A DNA stretch of 64,000 nucleotides from Streptomyces sp. KL109B (lineage in GTDB: Bacteria; Actinomycetota; Actinomycetes; Streptomycetales; Streptomycetaceae), in the NCBI RefSeq assembly GCF_030766935.1, contig NZ_JASERL010000016.1, positions 62,001 through 126,000 on the forward strand, read 5' to 3'. The position numbers and the translations under genes were made by a program. A model generated the notes under the pieces. It was given only the letters and a program-made list of their open reading frames with translations. It had not been told where the DNA came from and made no database searches. Positions 16,335 to 24,903 of the stretch are shown here, one piece after another. Numbering within the stretch: the first letter of the stretch is position 1; each line of letters starts with the position of its first letter.

Positions 16335-16501
16335 CCGCATCCTCCATCTCGCGCACCGGACCGCACAGATCTGCAAAGTCCGAGTCAAATGCGGGACATG
16401 GGGCGGGGCAACAGCTATCCGGGTCAACTCGTCCGAAAGGAGGACTCCAGGGGCGGTACGGAGCCGTAACCAGGCCCCTGGTGAAGCGTTGAGCTACGTG
16501 T

Positions 16502-16543
16502 CGGCCGTGGCGGGGAAGACCCCCCGAGCCCCCACCACGGCCG
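16502..16543 (-). terminator. Hairpin downstream of the LLM oxidoreductase gene
   Basis: CGGCCGTGG (16502-16510) pairs with CCACGGCCG (16535-16543); a G/C tract inside can extend the stem. It lies 24 bases after the reverse-strand stop (16567). Confidence 0.6.
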
Positions 16544-16566
16544 CAGAAATCCCTCCCTCGGATCGC

Positions 16567-17628
16567 TTACGCGAGTCCGGCGCGCTCCATGGCCTCCGTG
16601 CCCGCGCGCAGCGAGGCGAGCCGGTCGTCCAGGGTGAGCCCGGCCGGGTTGATGGTCAGCGTGGTGACACCGGCCTCGGCGTAGGCCCGCATCCGGTCGG
16701 CGATCCGGTCCACGGAACCGAGCAGCGTCGTGGAGTCGATGAGCTGCTGCGGAACGGCCGCGGCGGCGCCCTCCTTGTCGCCGTCCAGGTACTTGTCCTG
16801 GATCTCCGCGGCCTCCTTCTCGTAGCCCATGCGCTGCGCGAGCTGGTTGTAGAAGTTCTGCTTACGGCTGCCCATGCCGCCTACGTAGAGGGCGGTGTAC
16901 GGACGGAACATGTCGGCGAGCGCGCTCACGGAGGCCTCGTCGTCCCCGCCAAGCGCGAGCGGAACCGTCGGGCAGACGTCGAAGTCCTCCATCGTCTTGC
17001 CGACCTTCTCGCGGCCCGCGCGGATGTGCTGGAGCGCGGTCTCCTCCAGGTGCTCGGCCGCCGGGAAGATCAGCAGGGCGCCGTCGGCGATCTCGCCGGT
17101 CTGCTCCAGGTTCTTCGGGCCGATCGCGGCGATGTAGAGCGGGATCCGCTCGCGCTCCGGGTGCACGATCAGCTTCAGCGGCTTGCCGGGGCCGCCCGGC
17201 AGCGGCAGCGTCCAGTGCGCGCCCTCATGGGAGACCCGCTCCCGGCTCATCGCCTTACGGATGATGTCGACGTACTCGCGCGTGCGGGCCAGCGGCTTGT
17301 CGAACTTGACGCCGTACCAGCCCTCGGAGACCTGCGGCCCCGACACACCGAGGCCGAGCCGGAAGCGGCCCCCGGACAGCGAGTCGAGGGTCGCGGCCGT
17401 CATCGCCGTCATCGTGGGCTGGCGGGCCGGGATCTGGAAGATGGCCGAGCCGACGTCGATCCGCTCCGTCTGCGCGGCGACGTACGCGAGGACGGTGGCG
17501 GCGTCGGAACCGTAGGCCTCGGCGGCCCAGCACACCGCGTAACCGAGCTGATCGGCCTCCTTCGCTACGGCGAGGTTGTCCGCGTCCATTCCCGCGCCCC
17601 AGTAGCCGAGGTTGATGCCGAGCTTCAT
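16567..17628 (-). CDS. LLM-class F420-dependent oxidoreductase
   Basis: The 353-residue TIM-barrel protein begins MKLGINLGYWGAG at ATG 17628. It resembles F420-dependent luciferase-like enzymes: CWAAEAYGSDA, GSAIFQIPARQPTMTA and GGRFRLGLGVSGPQV (the cofactor phosphate region) are typical. It should transfer hydride between reduced or oxidised deazaflavin F420 and an unknown substrate. A longer frame begins at 17730, but GGGGA and the family start favour 17628. Streptomycetes make F420, so the cofactor is plausible. Confidence 0.92.
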   Translation of the reverse strand: MKLGINLGYWGAGMDADNLAVAKEADQLGYAVCWAAEAYGSDAATVLAYVAAQTERIDVGSAIFQIPARQPTMTAMTAATLDSLSGGRFRLGLGVSGPQVSEGWYGVKFDKPLARTREYVDIIRKAMSRERVSHEGAHWTLPLPGGPGKPLKLIVHPERERIPLYIAAIGPKNLEQTGEIADGALLIFPAAEHLEETALQHIRAGREKVGKTMEDFDVCPTVPLALGGDDEASVSALADMFRPYTALYVGGMGSRKQNFYNQLAQRMGYEKEAAEIQDKYLDGDKEGAAAAVPQQLIDSTTLLGSVDRIADRMRAYAEAGVTTLTINPAGLTLDDRLASLRAGTEAMERAGLA

Positions 17629-17772
17629 TGACCACATCCCCTTAACGCCGTGCCGTGTCCGGTGAATTACCCATCGGTAAGGTTCCTCGCCCGGCACCCT
17701 AACCCGGCGACCCCGGCGACAGATATCCACAGGGGCCCCGTTCTTGACCTTCGGCCAGTAACCTCAGCGCCC

Positions 17773-18756
17773 ATGGAGCAGAGGCATCTCGGCCGCACCG
17801 GCCTTCGTGTGTCCCGGATCGGGCTCGGCACCCTCATGTGGGGCCGGGACACCGACGAACACGACGCCGCCGACCTGTTGAAGGCGTTCTGGGAGGCGGG
17901 CGGCACGCTCGTCGACACGGCGGACGTGTACGGGGACGGAGAGGCGGAGTATCTGCTCGGCAAGCTGGTGGAGGGCCTGGTGCCGCGCCGCGACCTGGTC
18001 ATCGCCACGAAGGCGGGCAGCGTCCCCGACCCCGACCGCCGCTTCGACGGCTCCCGCGGCCATCTCCTCGCGGCCCTGGACGCCTCCCTCGCCCGCCTCG
18101 GCACGGACCACGTCGACCTGTGGCAGGTGCACGCCTACGACCCCGACACCCCGCTGGAGGAGACGCTCCAGGCCCTCGACATCGCCGTCAGCAGCGGGCG
18201 GGCGCGCTACGCGGGCGTCTCGAACTTCTGCGGCTGGCAGCTCGCGAAGGCCGGTACGTGGCAGCTGGCCGCGCCCGGGGCGCGCACCCGGCTCGCCAGC
18301 ACGCAGATGGAGTACTCGCTGCTGCAACGGGGCGTGGAGCGCGAGGTGCTGCCGGCGGCGCTCGACCTGGGCATCGGCCTGCTGCCCTCCTCGCCGCTCG
18401 GCCGCGGCGTCCTCACCGGCAAGTACCGCACGGGCACCCCCACGAACTCACGCGGCGGCTCCGACCACATGGCGCCGTTCGTCGCGCCGTACCTCGACGA
18501 GCCGGCGACACACATCGTGGACGCGGTCGCCATAGCGGCGGACGGGCTGGCGGTGACGCCGCTGCAGGTCGCTCTCGCGTGGGTCAGGGACCGGCCGGGA
18601 GTGGCCGCGCCGATCGTCGGCGCGCGGACGACACAGCAGCTCACGGAGGCATTGTCAGTGGAGGCCCTTAGTCTTCCTGACGAGATCTGCCAGGCGCTCG
18701 ACGATGTGTCGGCGCCCGTGCACCGCTATCCCGATCAGGACTGGAGCACGTTGTGA
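17773..18756 (+). CDS. Aldo/keto reductase
   Basis: The 327-residue (alpha/beta)8 protein has the catalytic tetrad in order: Asp and Tyr in DTADVYG, Lys in IATKAG, His in DLWQVHAYD. NADPH-binding features lie near the C-terminus (IVGARTTQQLTEAL). No Shine-Dalgarno sequence precedes ATG 17773, so the message may be leaderless or nearly so. The stop overlaps the GTG start of the RecD2-like gene by four bases (GTGA), so the two genes are translationally coupled although no shared pathway is obvious. The substrate is unknown. Confidence 0.92.
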   Translation: MEQRHLGRTGLRVSRIGLGTLMWGRDTDEHDAADLLKAFWEAGGTLVDTADVYGDGEAEYLLGKLVEGLVPRRDLVIATKAGSVPDPDRRFDGSRGHLLAALDASLARLGTDHVDLWQVHAYDPDTPLEETLQALDIAVSSGRARYAGVSNFCGWQLAKAGTWQLAAPGARTRLASTQMEYSLLQRGVEREVLPAALDLGIGLLPSSPLGRGVLTGKYRTGTPTNSRGGSDHMAPFVAPYLDEPATHIVDAVAIAADGLAVTPLQVALAWVRDRPGVAAPIVGARTTQQLTEALSVEALSLPDEICQALDDVSAPVHRYPDQDWSTL

Positions 18757-21050
18757 GTACGGAGTCCGCTGCCGCGGAGAACGAGTCAGGGGCCCGCCCC
18801 GACGCCGGGCCGGACACGGAGCACCTCGACGGTGCGCCCGACCCGGCGGAGGCCACCGATGGGGCCGAGGCGACCGGTGAGGCCGAGGCTACCGATGAGG
18901 CCGGGGCCACCGATGAGGCCGGGGCCACCGATGAGGCCGGGGCCACCGATGAGGCCGGGGCCACTGATGAGGGTGACGCCACCGGCGAGAAGGGTGATGC
19001 CGCGCAGGACGCCGGTGAGCTGTCCGAGGCGGAAGCCGAATTGGCGGCGCAGCGGGAGTTGCGGGAGCGAATCGCCGCGCGCAAGGCCGCCAAGGAGGCG
19101 CCGATCGACGCCGGCGGCAAGCTGAGCGGGACGGCCGCCGACCTGATGGCCGCCGTACGCGCGGTGGAGAGCGGGGAGAAGCCGGCCGCCGCCCCCGCGC
19201 TCGCGCGCCCGGAACCCGAGCCGCGGCGGGAGGCCGCGCCCGCCACCGAGCCCGTACGCACGCCGCAGGCCGCCCCGCAGGCGGGGCCCGACCCGGACAC
19301 CGTCTCCGCGGTGCGGGGCGTGCTCACCGAGGGCGGCGCGCCCGAGTCGCTCGCCGCCGCGACCGCCGCGACCCTCGGCGAGGGCGCGGGCGAGCAACTG
19401 CGGGCGGACCCATGGCTGTTGCTGCGGGTCGCCGGGGTGCGGCCCGAGCAGGCCGACGGGTTCGCGCGGGCGCTGCTCGGCGCGGAGACCGGTCCCGACG
19501 ACGAGCGCCGGGGCCGCGCGGTCACCGTATGGCTGCTCGACCAGGCCGCGGACGCCGGGCACACGGCCCTCGACCTGCCGGTGCTCGCCGAGGCGCTCGG
19601 CAAGCGCGGGGTGCCGGATCCGGAGGAAGCCGTGCAGAGCGCCGTCGCGGAGGGCGACGCGCTGATCTTCCAGGACCCGCTGGAGGACGCGCCCGCACCG
19701 ACCGCCGCCGATGAGGCCGAAGCCGACAGCGAGGAAGAGGAAGCCGAGCGTCCTGTACGCGTCCTGGTCGGGCTCGAACGGTACGCGCTCGCCGAGGAGA
19801 GCCTCGCCGACGGCCTCGCCCGACTGATCAACGCCGCGCCCAAGGAAGGCAGTTCGACCGAGGCCCAGGGCCTTGAGGGAGCCGCCGACGCCGCGCGCGG
19901 CAGCACCGCCGAGCTGATCAGGGCGATCGCCGCCCACCGCCTCGTACTGCACACCGGCGGGGAGGCGGCCCGCGCCGAGCCCGTCGCCGCGGCGGAGGCG
20001 GCCGGGAGGCTGGGGCTGCGGGTGTGCGTCGCCGCGCACAGCGCGGACGGCCGGCGCCGGGCCGCCGAGCTCCTCGGCGCCGACGCGCCGGAGAGCGCCA
20101 CGGCGACCGTCGCGGGGCTGCTGGCGCAGACGGAGGGCCCCGGCCTGGACCAGGACGGGGCGTTCGCCCTTGACCTCCTGGTCGTCCTGGACGCGCCGCA
20201 GTTGGACGTGGCCGACGCCGCGATGCTCGTGGAGCTGCTCGCCGACGGGACGGGTGTCGTGCTCAGCGGGGACCCGGGGACGCTGTGGTCGGCGGGCCCC
20301 GGCCGGGTCTTCGCGGATGTCGCGGCGGCCGCCGTCTGCCCGCGCGTAGCCTCCCGGACGCCGGACTTCGGCCCGATCGGCGAGCTGGTGTCGGGAATCG
20401 GCATCGGTGAGCTGAACCAGGTGGAGGCCCCCGGCAAGGAAGTCGTGATCGTTCCGGTACAGGAACCGGCAGAGGCGATCCACCGGACCGTGCAGCTCGT
20501 CGCGGACTCGGTGCCGCGGGCGATCGGGGTGCCGGCCGAGCAGACGCAGGTCATCACGCCGGGGCACGGCGGTGCGGCGGGGACGCGGGCGTTGAACGTA
20601 GCCCTGAAGGAGCGGCTCAACCCGGGGCCGGGCAAGTTCGGGGGCTTCGACCCCGGGGACCGGGTGGTGTACGTGACCGGGCGCGGGCGGATCCGGCCCG
20701 GGACGGTGGCCGGGGCCGACGCGGAGGGGCTGCGGCTCGACTGTGACGGGGCGCCCGTGCACGTACCGAAGGAGCAGGTGGACCGGGGCGCGGTCCGCCA
20801 CGGATGGGCGATCACCGGTCATCAGGCCGTGGGCATCCGATGGCCCGCGGCCGTGGTCGTACTCCCGGGCGACGCCACGCAGACGCTCAGCCGTCCCTGG
20901 GTGTACACGGCGTTCGGCCGCGGCGAGCGCCACCTCTCGGTGGTCCACGGCGCGGACACGGCCCTCCCCCGCGCCGTCTCCGACATCGCCGCGAAACCCC
21001 GCACCACCCGCCTACGCACCCTGATCCGCCCCCAGATCCCCACCCCCTGA
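18753..21050 (+). CDS. RecD2-like helix-hairpin-helix protein with degenerate ATPase motifs
   Basis: The 765-residue protein starts at GTG 18753. Residues 1-90 are acidic with EAGATD repeats. About 180-245 resembles the HhH region of RecD2 (DPWLLLRVAGVRPEQADGFA). The helicase core is recognisable but disabled: where RecD2 has the Walker A loop with GKT there is TGGEAARAEP (401-410), and the Walker B region reads VVLDAPQLD (477-485). The C-terminal half keeps the RecD2 order: ITPGHGGAAGTRALN (601-615), the SH3-like GDRVVYVTGRGRIRPGTV, GWAITGHQAVGIRWPA and a motif-VI-like YTAFGRGERHLSVV. It is probably a DNA-binding or regulatory remnant of a RecD2 helicase, not a motor. Translation is coupled to the aldo/keto reductase. 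Confidence 0.85.
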   Translation: MSTESAAAENESGARPDAGPDTEHLDGAPDPAEATDGAEATGEAEATDEAGATDEAGATDEAGATDEAGATDEGDATGEKGDAAQDAGELSEAEAELAAQRELRERIAARKAAKEAPIDAGGKLSGTAADLMAAVRAVESGEKPAAAPALARPEPEPRREAAPATEPVRTPQAAPQAGPDPDTVSAVRGVLTEGGAPESLAAATAATLGEGAGEQLRADPWLLLRVAGVRPEQADGFARALLGAETGPDDERRGRAVTVWLLDQAADAGHTALDLPVLAEALGKRGVPDPEEAVQSAVAEGDALIFQDPLEDAPAPTAADEAEADSEEEEAERPVRVLVGLERYALAEESLADGLARLINAAPKEGSSTEAQGLEGAADAARGSTAELIRAIAAHRLVLHTGGEAARAEPVAAAEAAGRLGLRVCVAAHSADGRRRAAELLGADAPESATATVAGLLAQTEGPGLDQDGAFALDLLVVLDAPQLDVADAAMLVELLADGTGVVLSGDPGTLWSAGPGRVFADVAAAAVCPRVASRTPDFGPIGELVSGIGIGELNQVEAPGKEVVIVPVQEPAEAIHRTVQLVADSVPRAIGVPAEQTQVITPGHGGAAGTRALNVALKERLNPGPGKFGGFDPGDRVVYVTGRGRIRPGTVAGADAEGLRLDCDGAPVHVPKEQVDRGAVRHGWAITGHQAVGIRWPAAVVVLPGDATQTLSRPWVYTAFGRGERHLSVVHGADTALPRAVSDIAAKPRTTRLRTLIRPQIPTP
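18897..18968 (+). repeat. 18-bp coding tandem repeat x4 (EAGATD)
   Basis: GAGGCCGGGGCCACCGAT occurs at 18897, 18915, 18933 and 18951 (last copy one base different), with decayed copies just before. It encodes an acidic EAGATD series near the N-terminus of the RecD2-like protein. Perfect identity of neighbours suggests recent expansion. Confidence 0.9.
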
Positions 21051-21200
21051 CCGACGCCCACAGTCCCGCACCCACCGCGCCCCGCCTCGCCCACGCTGCC
21101 GCCCAAGGCGGGGCGGGTGGTGGGAGATGAGGCGGGTGTATGGGGCAGGACGAGCGTGGATGGGCGTTACGGGAGGCCGCAGCCCCGGTGCAGCGCGCCA

Positions 21201-21260
21201 TTTCAAGCCCCTGCGGCGATTGAGCAGCGGGGCCCGGGGCGGAGCCCCGCAACCGCAACC
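21201..21260. repeat. Interspersed G+C-rich repeat copy
   Basis: A good copy of the window's recurrent repeat lies between the converging ends of the RecD2-like gene and a hypothetical gene. The palindromic core (GGGGCGGAGCCCC) could fold as a short hairpin and may serve as a terminator. Confidence 0.85.
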
Positions 21261-21317
21261 CCGGTGTGGCGGGACCCACCCGTGGCGTGGGAAGAGGACC
21301 GGCCCGCCCCGGAGCGG

Positions 21318-21989
21318 TTAGCGGTCGGCCTCCTCCAGCGGCTCGTCGAAGTCGGCGGCGCCGTCCTCGTCGTCGAACACCGCACTCACATCGAACCGAC
21401 ACACCACCCGCTGCGGATCCACCTGCTCGAAGGGCCCCTCCAGCCAGTCCCCCGGATCCGCCGGCTCGTCCGACGCCGTGACCCAGAGCGTGGAGTCCCC
21501 CTCCTCAAGACCGAACTCCTTGTGCCGGGAAGCGATCTCGTCGGGCTCGAACTCACCGAAGAGCACGCCGAGCGCCGCGTGCACACTGCTCCCCGCCCCG
21601 TTCACGGACTCCGAATCCGCGTCCACGTCCGCGTCCGCGTCCAGGTCGGCGACCCTCCCGGCCTGCGCCAGCAGACGCTGCGGCTCGACCACGGCGTAGT
21701 CGCGTCGGATCAGCACGCTCAACGCGTTCGGTTCCTCGGGCCCCGCGTACGGCGGCAGCGAGTCCTCGCCGCCGGGGATCTCGAAGGGGGTGACCTCGTC
21801 GTAGCGGTCGTAGAGGAGCTCGTCGTACTCCTCGGCCGCGGCGGCGAGTTCGTTGAACGCTTCGTAGACGGCCGGGTCGTCCTCTCCCGACCGGCGCTCG
21901 ACCGCCGCCAAGTGGGCGTCGAGCGCTGCCTTGACCGCCTCGGCGGCGGCGCGTACCTCGGCAGCGGTGGGCTGCGCAGCATCAGACAT
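21318..21989 (-). CDS. Acidic hypothetical protein
   Basis: The 223-residue protein starts MSDAAQPTAAEVRAAAEAV at ATG 21989. The first 60 residues are an alpha-helical Ala/Glu-rich segment. The middle has EEYDELLYDRYDEVTPFEIP and SVLIRRDYAVVEPQ. A DADADVDADSES stretch (about 125-140) is encoded by short GTCCGC repeats. The C-terminal part (ALGVLFGEFEPDEIASRH) looks globular. No membrane segments or signal. I do not recognise the family beyond a conserved streptomycete protein. Confidence 0.8.
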   Translation of the reverse strand: MSDAAQPTAAEVRAAAEAVKAALDAHLAAVERRSGEDDPAVYEAFNELAAAAEEYDELLYDRYDEVTPFEIPGGEDSLPPYAGPEEPNALSVLIRRDYAVVEPQRLLAQAGRVADLDADADVDADSESVNGAGSSVHAALGVLFGEFEPDEIASRHKEFGLEEGDSTLWVTASDEPADPGDWLEGPFEQVDPQRVVCRFDVSAVFDDEDGAADFDEPLEEADR

Positions 21990-22036
21990 AGTGCAGACGC
22001 TATCCGTACCGGGCCGCTGCCCGCACAATAGATGCG

Positions 22037-22225
22037 ATGCCGGAATACGAATTTGTCGACGTGTACGTACCTCGCGGGGTATCCCGTAAGGAGGCGACGC
22101 GTCTGCTGACGGACCATGCCGAGTACGGACACTGGGAGTTGGACCGATTGAGCCTGCGCCGCGACGGCAGTCGCCGCGTGCGGCTGCGCCGACGGATCAT
22201 CCGCCAGGTACGGGCCACATGGTGA
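22037..22225 (+). CDS. DUF5703-family small protein
   Basis: This 62-residue protein begins MPEYEFVDVYVPRGVSRKEA and ends in a very basic segment (RRVRLRRRIIRQVRATW). The start, the HAEYGHWELDR motif and the size match the actinobacterial DUF5703 family. It starts 47 bases from the divergent hypothetical gene. Function is unknown; the basic C-terminus suggests nucleic acid or ribosome contact. Confidence 0.85.
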   Translation: MPEYEFVDVYVPRGVSRKEATRLLTDHAEYGHWELDRLSLRRDGSRRVRLRRRIIRQVRATW

Positions 22226-22256
22226 CCTGACGAGGGCAGGGCGAGAGAGAAGACGA

Positions 22257-22294
22257 AAACGGAGCGGGCCCCGTCCCCGGGGCCCGCTCCGTTT
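22257..22294. terminator. Strong bidirectional terminator
   Basis: A 16-bp perfect stem with AAAC at its foot (22257-22272) and GTTT on the other side (22279-22294) closes a 6-base loop between the DUF5703 gene and the long chaplin gene, which converge. The A/T feet give T-runs in both directions. Confidence 0.9.
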
Positions 22295-22331
22295 CGTACC
22301 GCCTGACATCACAGCCGCGTACCGCCCGACG

Positions 22332-23060
22332 TCACGACGCCGCGTTCGCCTTCCGGTACAGCAGCGCACCCGCGAGCAGCGCGCCTCCGGCCATCGGGAC
22401 GGCCGCGCCGATCGGCATCGAGCTGCCGGTCTCCGCGAGCTCGCCGGTCGCCCTCGGGCTACCGGTCTGCCCGAGCTGGGACTCGCCCTCGGGCATGGCG
22501 ACGGTCTGCGTCCCCGGTTCGTTGGGCATGTGACCGCTGCGCGTGGGCGGGGTGGTCGGGTTCGACGGAGTGTCGGAGCTCGGCGGCGGCGTGCCGACGC
22601 TGCTCCCACCGCCCTCGTCGGAGCAGCCGTTGCCGCTCGTCGCGTTGCCGATCGAGCCGACGCCGATGGAGTCGCCGCACACGTTCACCGGGACGTGCAC
22701 CGGAGCCGACACATGGTTGCCGGAGCCGACGCCGGGCGAGTCGCTGCTCTGCCCGGAGGCCTGCGCGCTGTCGCCCGAGGACCGCTCGGCGGCCTTCTCC
22801 TTGCCGCCGCCGTCGTCCGAGCCGCTGTCGCAGCCGTTGCCGGACGCCGGGTTGAGCAGTCCGACGACGTTGATGGTGTTGCCGCAGACGTTCACCGGTA
22901 CGTCCACGGGCGCCTCGACGGAGTTGCCGGACAGGACGCCCGGCGAGTCCGAGGAGCTGCCGTCCGCACCGGAGTCCGCGTGCGCGTAGCCGCCGGTCGC
23001 GGCGAGCACACCGGACGCGGCCGCCACGGTGATCAGGCCCTTGCGCATGACCTGTCGCAT
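22332..23060 (-). CDS. chpC: Long chaplin with two chaplin domains and a sortase signal (ChpC-type)
   Basis: The 242-residue cell-wall protein has a Sec signal (about 1-28, ending AHA), chaplin domain 1 (about 36-79, Cys59 and Cys77), a polar linker, chaplin domain 2 (about 106-148, Cys128 and Cys146), a Pro/Thr/Ser wall-spanning stretch and a sorting signal LAETG (208-212) followed by a hydrophobic helix and RKANAAS. Sortase would anchor it to peptidoglycan, where chaplins build the amyloid layer that lets aerial hyphae leave water. It lies directly downstream of chpH, the arrangement I recall for chpC/chpH in S. coelicolor; the letter C rests on that synteny. Confidence 0.9.
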   Translation of the reverse strand: MRQVMRKGLITVAAASGVLAATGGYAHADSGADGSSSDSPGVLSGNSVEAPVDVPVNVCGNTINVVGLLNPASGNGCDSGSDDGGGKEKAAERSSGDSAQASGQSSDSPGVGSGNHVSAPVHVPVNVCGDSIGVGSIGNATSGNGCSDEGGGSSVGTPPPSSDTPSNPTTPPTRSGHMPNEPGTQTVAMPEGESQLGQTGSPRATGELAETGSSMPIGAAVPMAGGALLAGALLYRKANAAS

Positions 23061-23114
23061 AGGTTTCCCTGCCTTGCCTTAGAAGTCTTGTCCTGGAGCC
23101 TTGGACAACCCGGC

Positions 23115-23147
23115 GGCCCCGGAGTGCATGGCGCGCACTCCGGGGCC
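23115..23147 (-). terminator. Terminator between chpH and chpC
   Basis: GGCCCCGGAGTGC (23115-23127) pairs with 23135-23147 over a 7-base loop. It lies between the chpH stop (23185) and the chpC start (23060), so the two chaplins are probably separate transcripts or read through by attenuation. Confidence 0.75.
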
Positions 23148-23184
23148 GTGGGCTCAAACCCTCAAGGGGTGAGGCACAACAACG

Positions 23185-23418
23185 TCAGTCGTTGGTGCAG
23201 GTGTTACCGAAGGCGGGGTTCAGCAGCCCGATCACGGAGATCGTGTTGCCGCACACGTTCACCGGGACGTGAACAGGCGCCTGAATGACGTTGCCCGAAA
23301 CGACGCCCGGGGACTGCGTGGCAGCACCCTGAGCACCGGAGTCGGCGACGGCCATGCCCGCACCCGCGAGAACCAGACCACCAGTGGCAGCCGCAGCGGC
23401 GACGACCTTCTTGATCAT
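23185..23418 (-). CDS. chpH: Short chaplin ChpH
   Basis: The 77-residue secreted protein consists of a Sec signal (MIKKVVAAAA...MAVA, about 1-26) and one chaplin domain with Cys56 and Cys74 and the VPVNVCGNTISVIGLLNPAF core that forms amyloid. An ideal AAGGAGG lies just before ATG 23418. Length and sequence match ChpH, a major chaplin needed for aerial growth. A BldN-type promoter and a leader hairpin lie upstream. The spacing to chpC is 124 bases with a terminator. Confidence 0.95.
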   Translation of the reverse strand: MIKKVVAAAAATGGLVLAGAGMAVADSGAQGAATQSPGVVSGNVIQAPVHVPVNVCGNTISVIGLLNPAFGNTCTND

Positions 23419-23438
23419 TATTCCTCCTTGTTGGCAAT

Positions 23439-23459
23439 GCAGTCCCAGCCGCGGACTGC
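23439..23459 (-). promoter_or_regulatory. Stem-loop in the chpH leader
   Basis: GCAGTCC (23439-23445) pairs with GGACTGC (23453-23459) around a 7-base loop, ending about 10 bases before the Shine-Dalgarno sequence. It lies between the predicted transcription start and the ribosome-binding site, so it could affect translation or stability. Confidence 0.55.
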
Positions 23460-23466
23460 ACCACCT

Positions 23467-23494
23467 GTAACGAGGAGAAACTGATGGGGCTACG
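23467..23494 (-). promoter_or_regulatory. Candidate BldN (ECF sigma) promoter of chpH
   Basis: On the reverse strand CGTAGC (23494-23489) and CGTTAC (23472-23467) are separated by exactly 16 bases. The BldN consensus as I recall it is CGTAAC-16-CGTTGA, and chpH is a known BldN target in model streptomycetes. The predicted start falls near 23460, giving a leader of about 42 bases. Confidence 0.6.
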
Positions 23495-23577
23495 AGCGCC
23501 CGCTCCCTTTCACTCTTTTCAGTCAAGTGCGCACGTGCGGACGATTGCGCCCCGGTGTCGGGTTGACGTCGGGAGGC

Positions 23578-24903
23578 TCAGGACGCGTCGATGAAGCGGT
23601 CCAGGACCCGCACGCCGAACTTGAGGCCGTCCACCGGCACCCGCTCGTCGACCCCGTGGAACATGCCGGCGAAGTGCAGCTCGGGCGGCAGCTGCAGCGG
23701 CGCGAAGCCGAAGTTGCGGATGCCGAGCTCCACGAAGGACTTGGCGTCGGTGCCGCCGGAGAGCATGTACGGGATGGCCTTGCCGATCGGGTCCTCGGCC
23801 TCGATGGAGGTCTTCATGGCGTCGACGAGCGCCCCGTCGAAGGTGGTCTCGACGGCCTTGTCGGCGTGCACGTCCTCGCGCTTGACCTTGGGGCCGAGGA
23901 TCCGGTCGAGGTCGGCGAGGAACTCGTCCTCGTGGCCGGGCAGGAAGCGGCCGTCGACGCCCGCGGTGGCCTCGCCGGGGATCACGTTGACCTTGTAACC
24001 GGCGCCCAGCTGAGTGGGGTTGGCGGTGTTGGAGAGGGTGGCGCCGATCAGCTTGGCGATGCCGCCGAGCTTGGCGATGGTCCCCTCCATGTTCTCCGGG
24101 TCGAGCTCGGTGCCGAGGGCGTCGCCGAGTTCGTCGAGGAAGGCGCGCGTCGTCTTGGTGACGCGGACCGGGAACTGGTGGCGGCCGAGGCGGGCGACGG
24201 CCTCGGACAGTTCGGTGATCGCGTTGTCCCGATGGATCATCGAGCCGTGCCCCGCGGTGCCGGCCACGCTCAGCTTCATCCAGTGCATGCCCTTCTCGGC
24301 CGTCTGGACGAGGTAGAGCCTGCGCTGCTCGTTCACGGTGAAGGAGAAGCCGCCGACCTCGCTGATCGCCTCGGTGACGCCCTCGAACAGATCCGGGTGG
24401 TTGCGGACCAGATGGCGGGCGCCGAACACGCCGCCGGCCTCCTCGTCGGCGAGGAAGGCGAGGACGATGTCGCGCGGGGGCTTGCGGCCGCTGCGCAGCC
24501 GGTCGCGGACGACCGCGAGGGTCATCGCGTCCATGTCCTTCATGTCGACGGCGCCGCGGCCCCAGACGCAGCCGTCGGCGATCTCGCCGGAGAACGGGTG
24601 GTGCGTCCAGTCCGCCGCGTTGGCGGGGACGACGTCGGTGTGGCCGTGGATGAGGAGGGCGGGCCTTGAGGGGTCCTCGCCCTCGATGCGGGCGACCGTG
24701 GAGGCGCGGCCGGGGTGCGACTCGAAGATCTGCGGTTCGAGGCCGACCTCGGCGAGCTTCTCCGCCGTCCACTCGGCGGCCTTGCGCTCGCCGGGACCCG
24801 AGTGGTCGCCGTAGTTGCTGGTGTCGATCTGGATCAGTTCGCGGCAGAGGTCGACGACCTCGTCCTGCCCGGAGACCGCCCTGCCCGTACTCGGCTCGCT
24901 CAC
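23578..24903 (-). CDS. M20-family metallopeptidase/deacylase
   Basis: The 441-residue enzyme has the M20/M25/M40 zinc motifs in order: LLIHGHTDVVPA, WGRGAVDMKDMDA (bridging Asp), LADEEAGGVFGARH (catalytic Glu-Glu), and a C-terminal FHGVDERV ligand His. An internal lid/dimerisation domain spans about 180-300. Members hydrolyse N-acyl amino acids, dipeptides or related amides in the cytoplasm. It is the first reverse-strand gene after the tRNA, 154 bases away. The substrate is unknown; it is not close enough to DapE or ArgE by eye to name. Confidence 0.92.
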   Translation of the reverse strand: MSEPSTGRAVSGQDEVVDLCRELIQIDTSNYGDHSGPGERKAAEWTAEKLAEVGLEPQIFESHPGRASTVARIEGEDPSRPALLIHGHTDVVPANAADWTHHPFSGEIADGCVWGRGAVDMKDMDAMTLAVVRDRLRSGRKPPRDIVLAFLADEEAGGVFGARHLVRNHPDLFEGVTEAISEVGGFSFTVNEQRRLYLVQTAEKGMHWMKLSVAGTAGHGSMIHRDNAITELSEAVARLGRHQFPVRVTKTTRAFLDELGDALGTELDPENMEGTIAKLGGIAKLIGATLSNTANPTQLGAGYKVNVIPGEATAGVDGRFLPGHEDEFLADLDRILGPKVKREDVHADKAVETTFDGALVDAMKTSIEAEDPIGKAIPYMLSGGTDAKSFVELGIRNFGFAPLQLPPELHFAGMFHGVDERVPVDGLKFGVRVLDRFIDAS

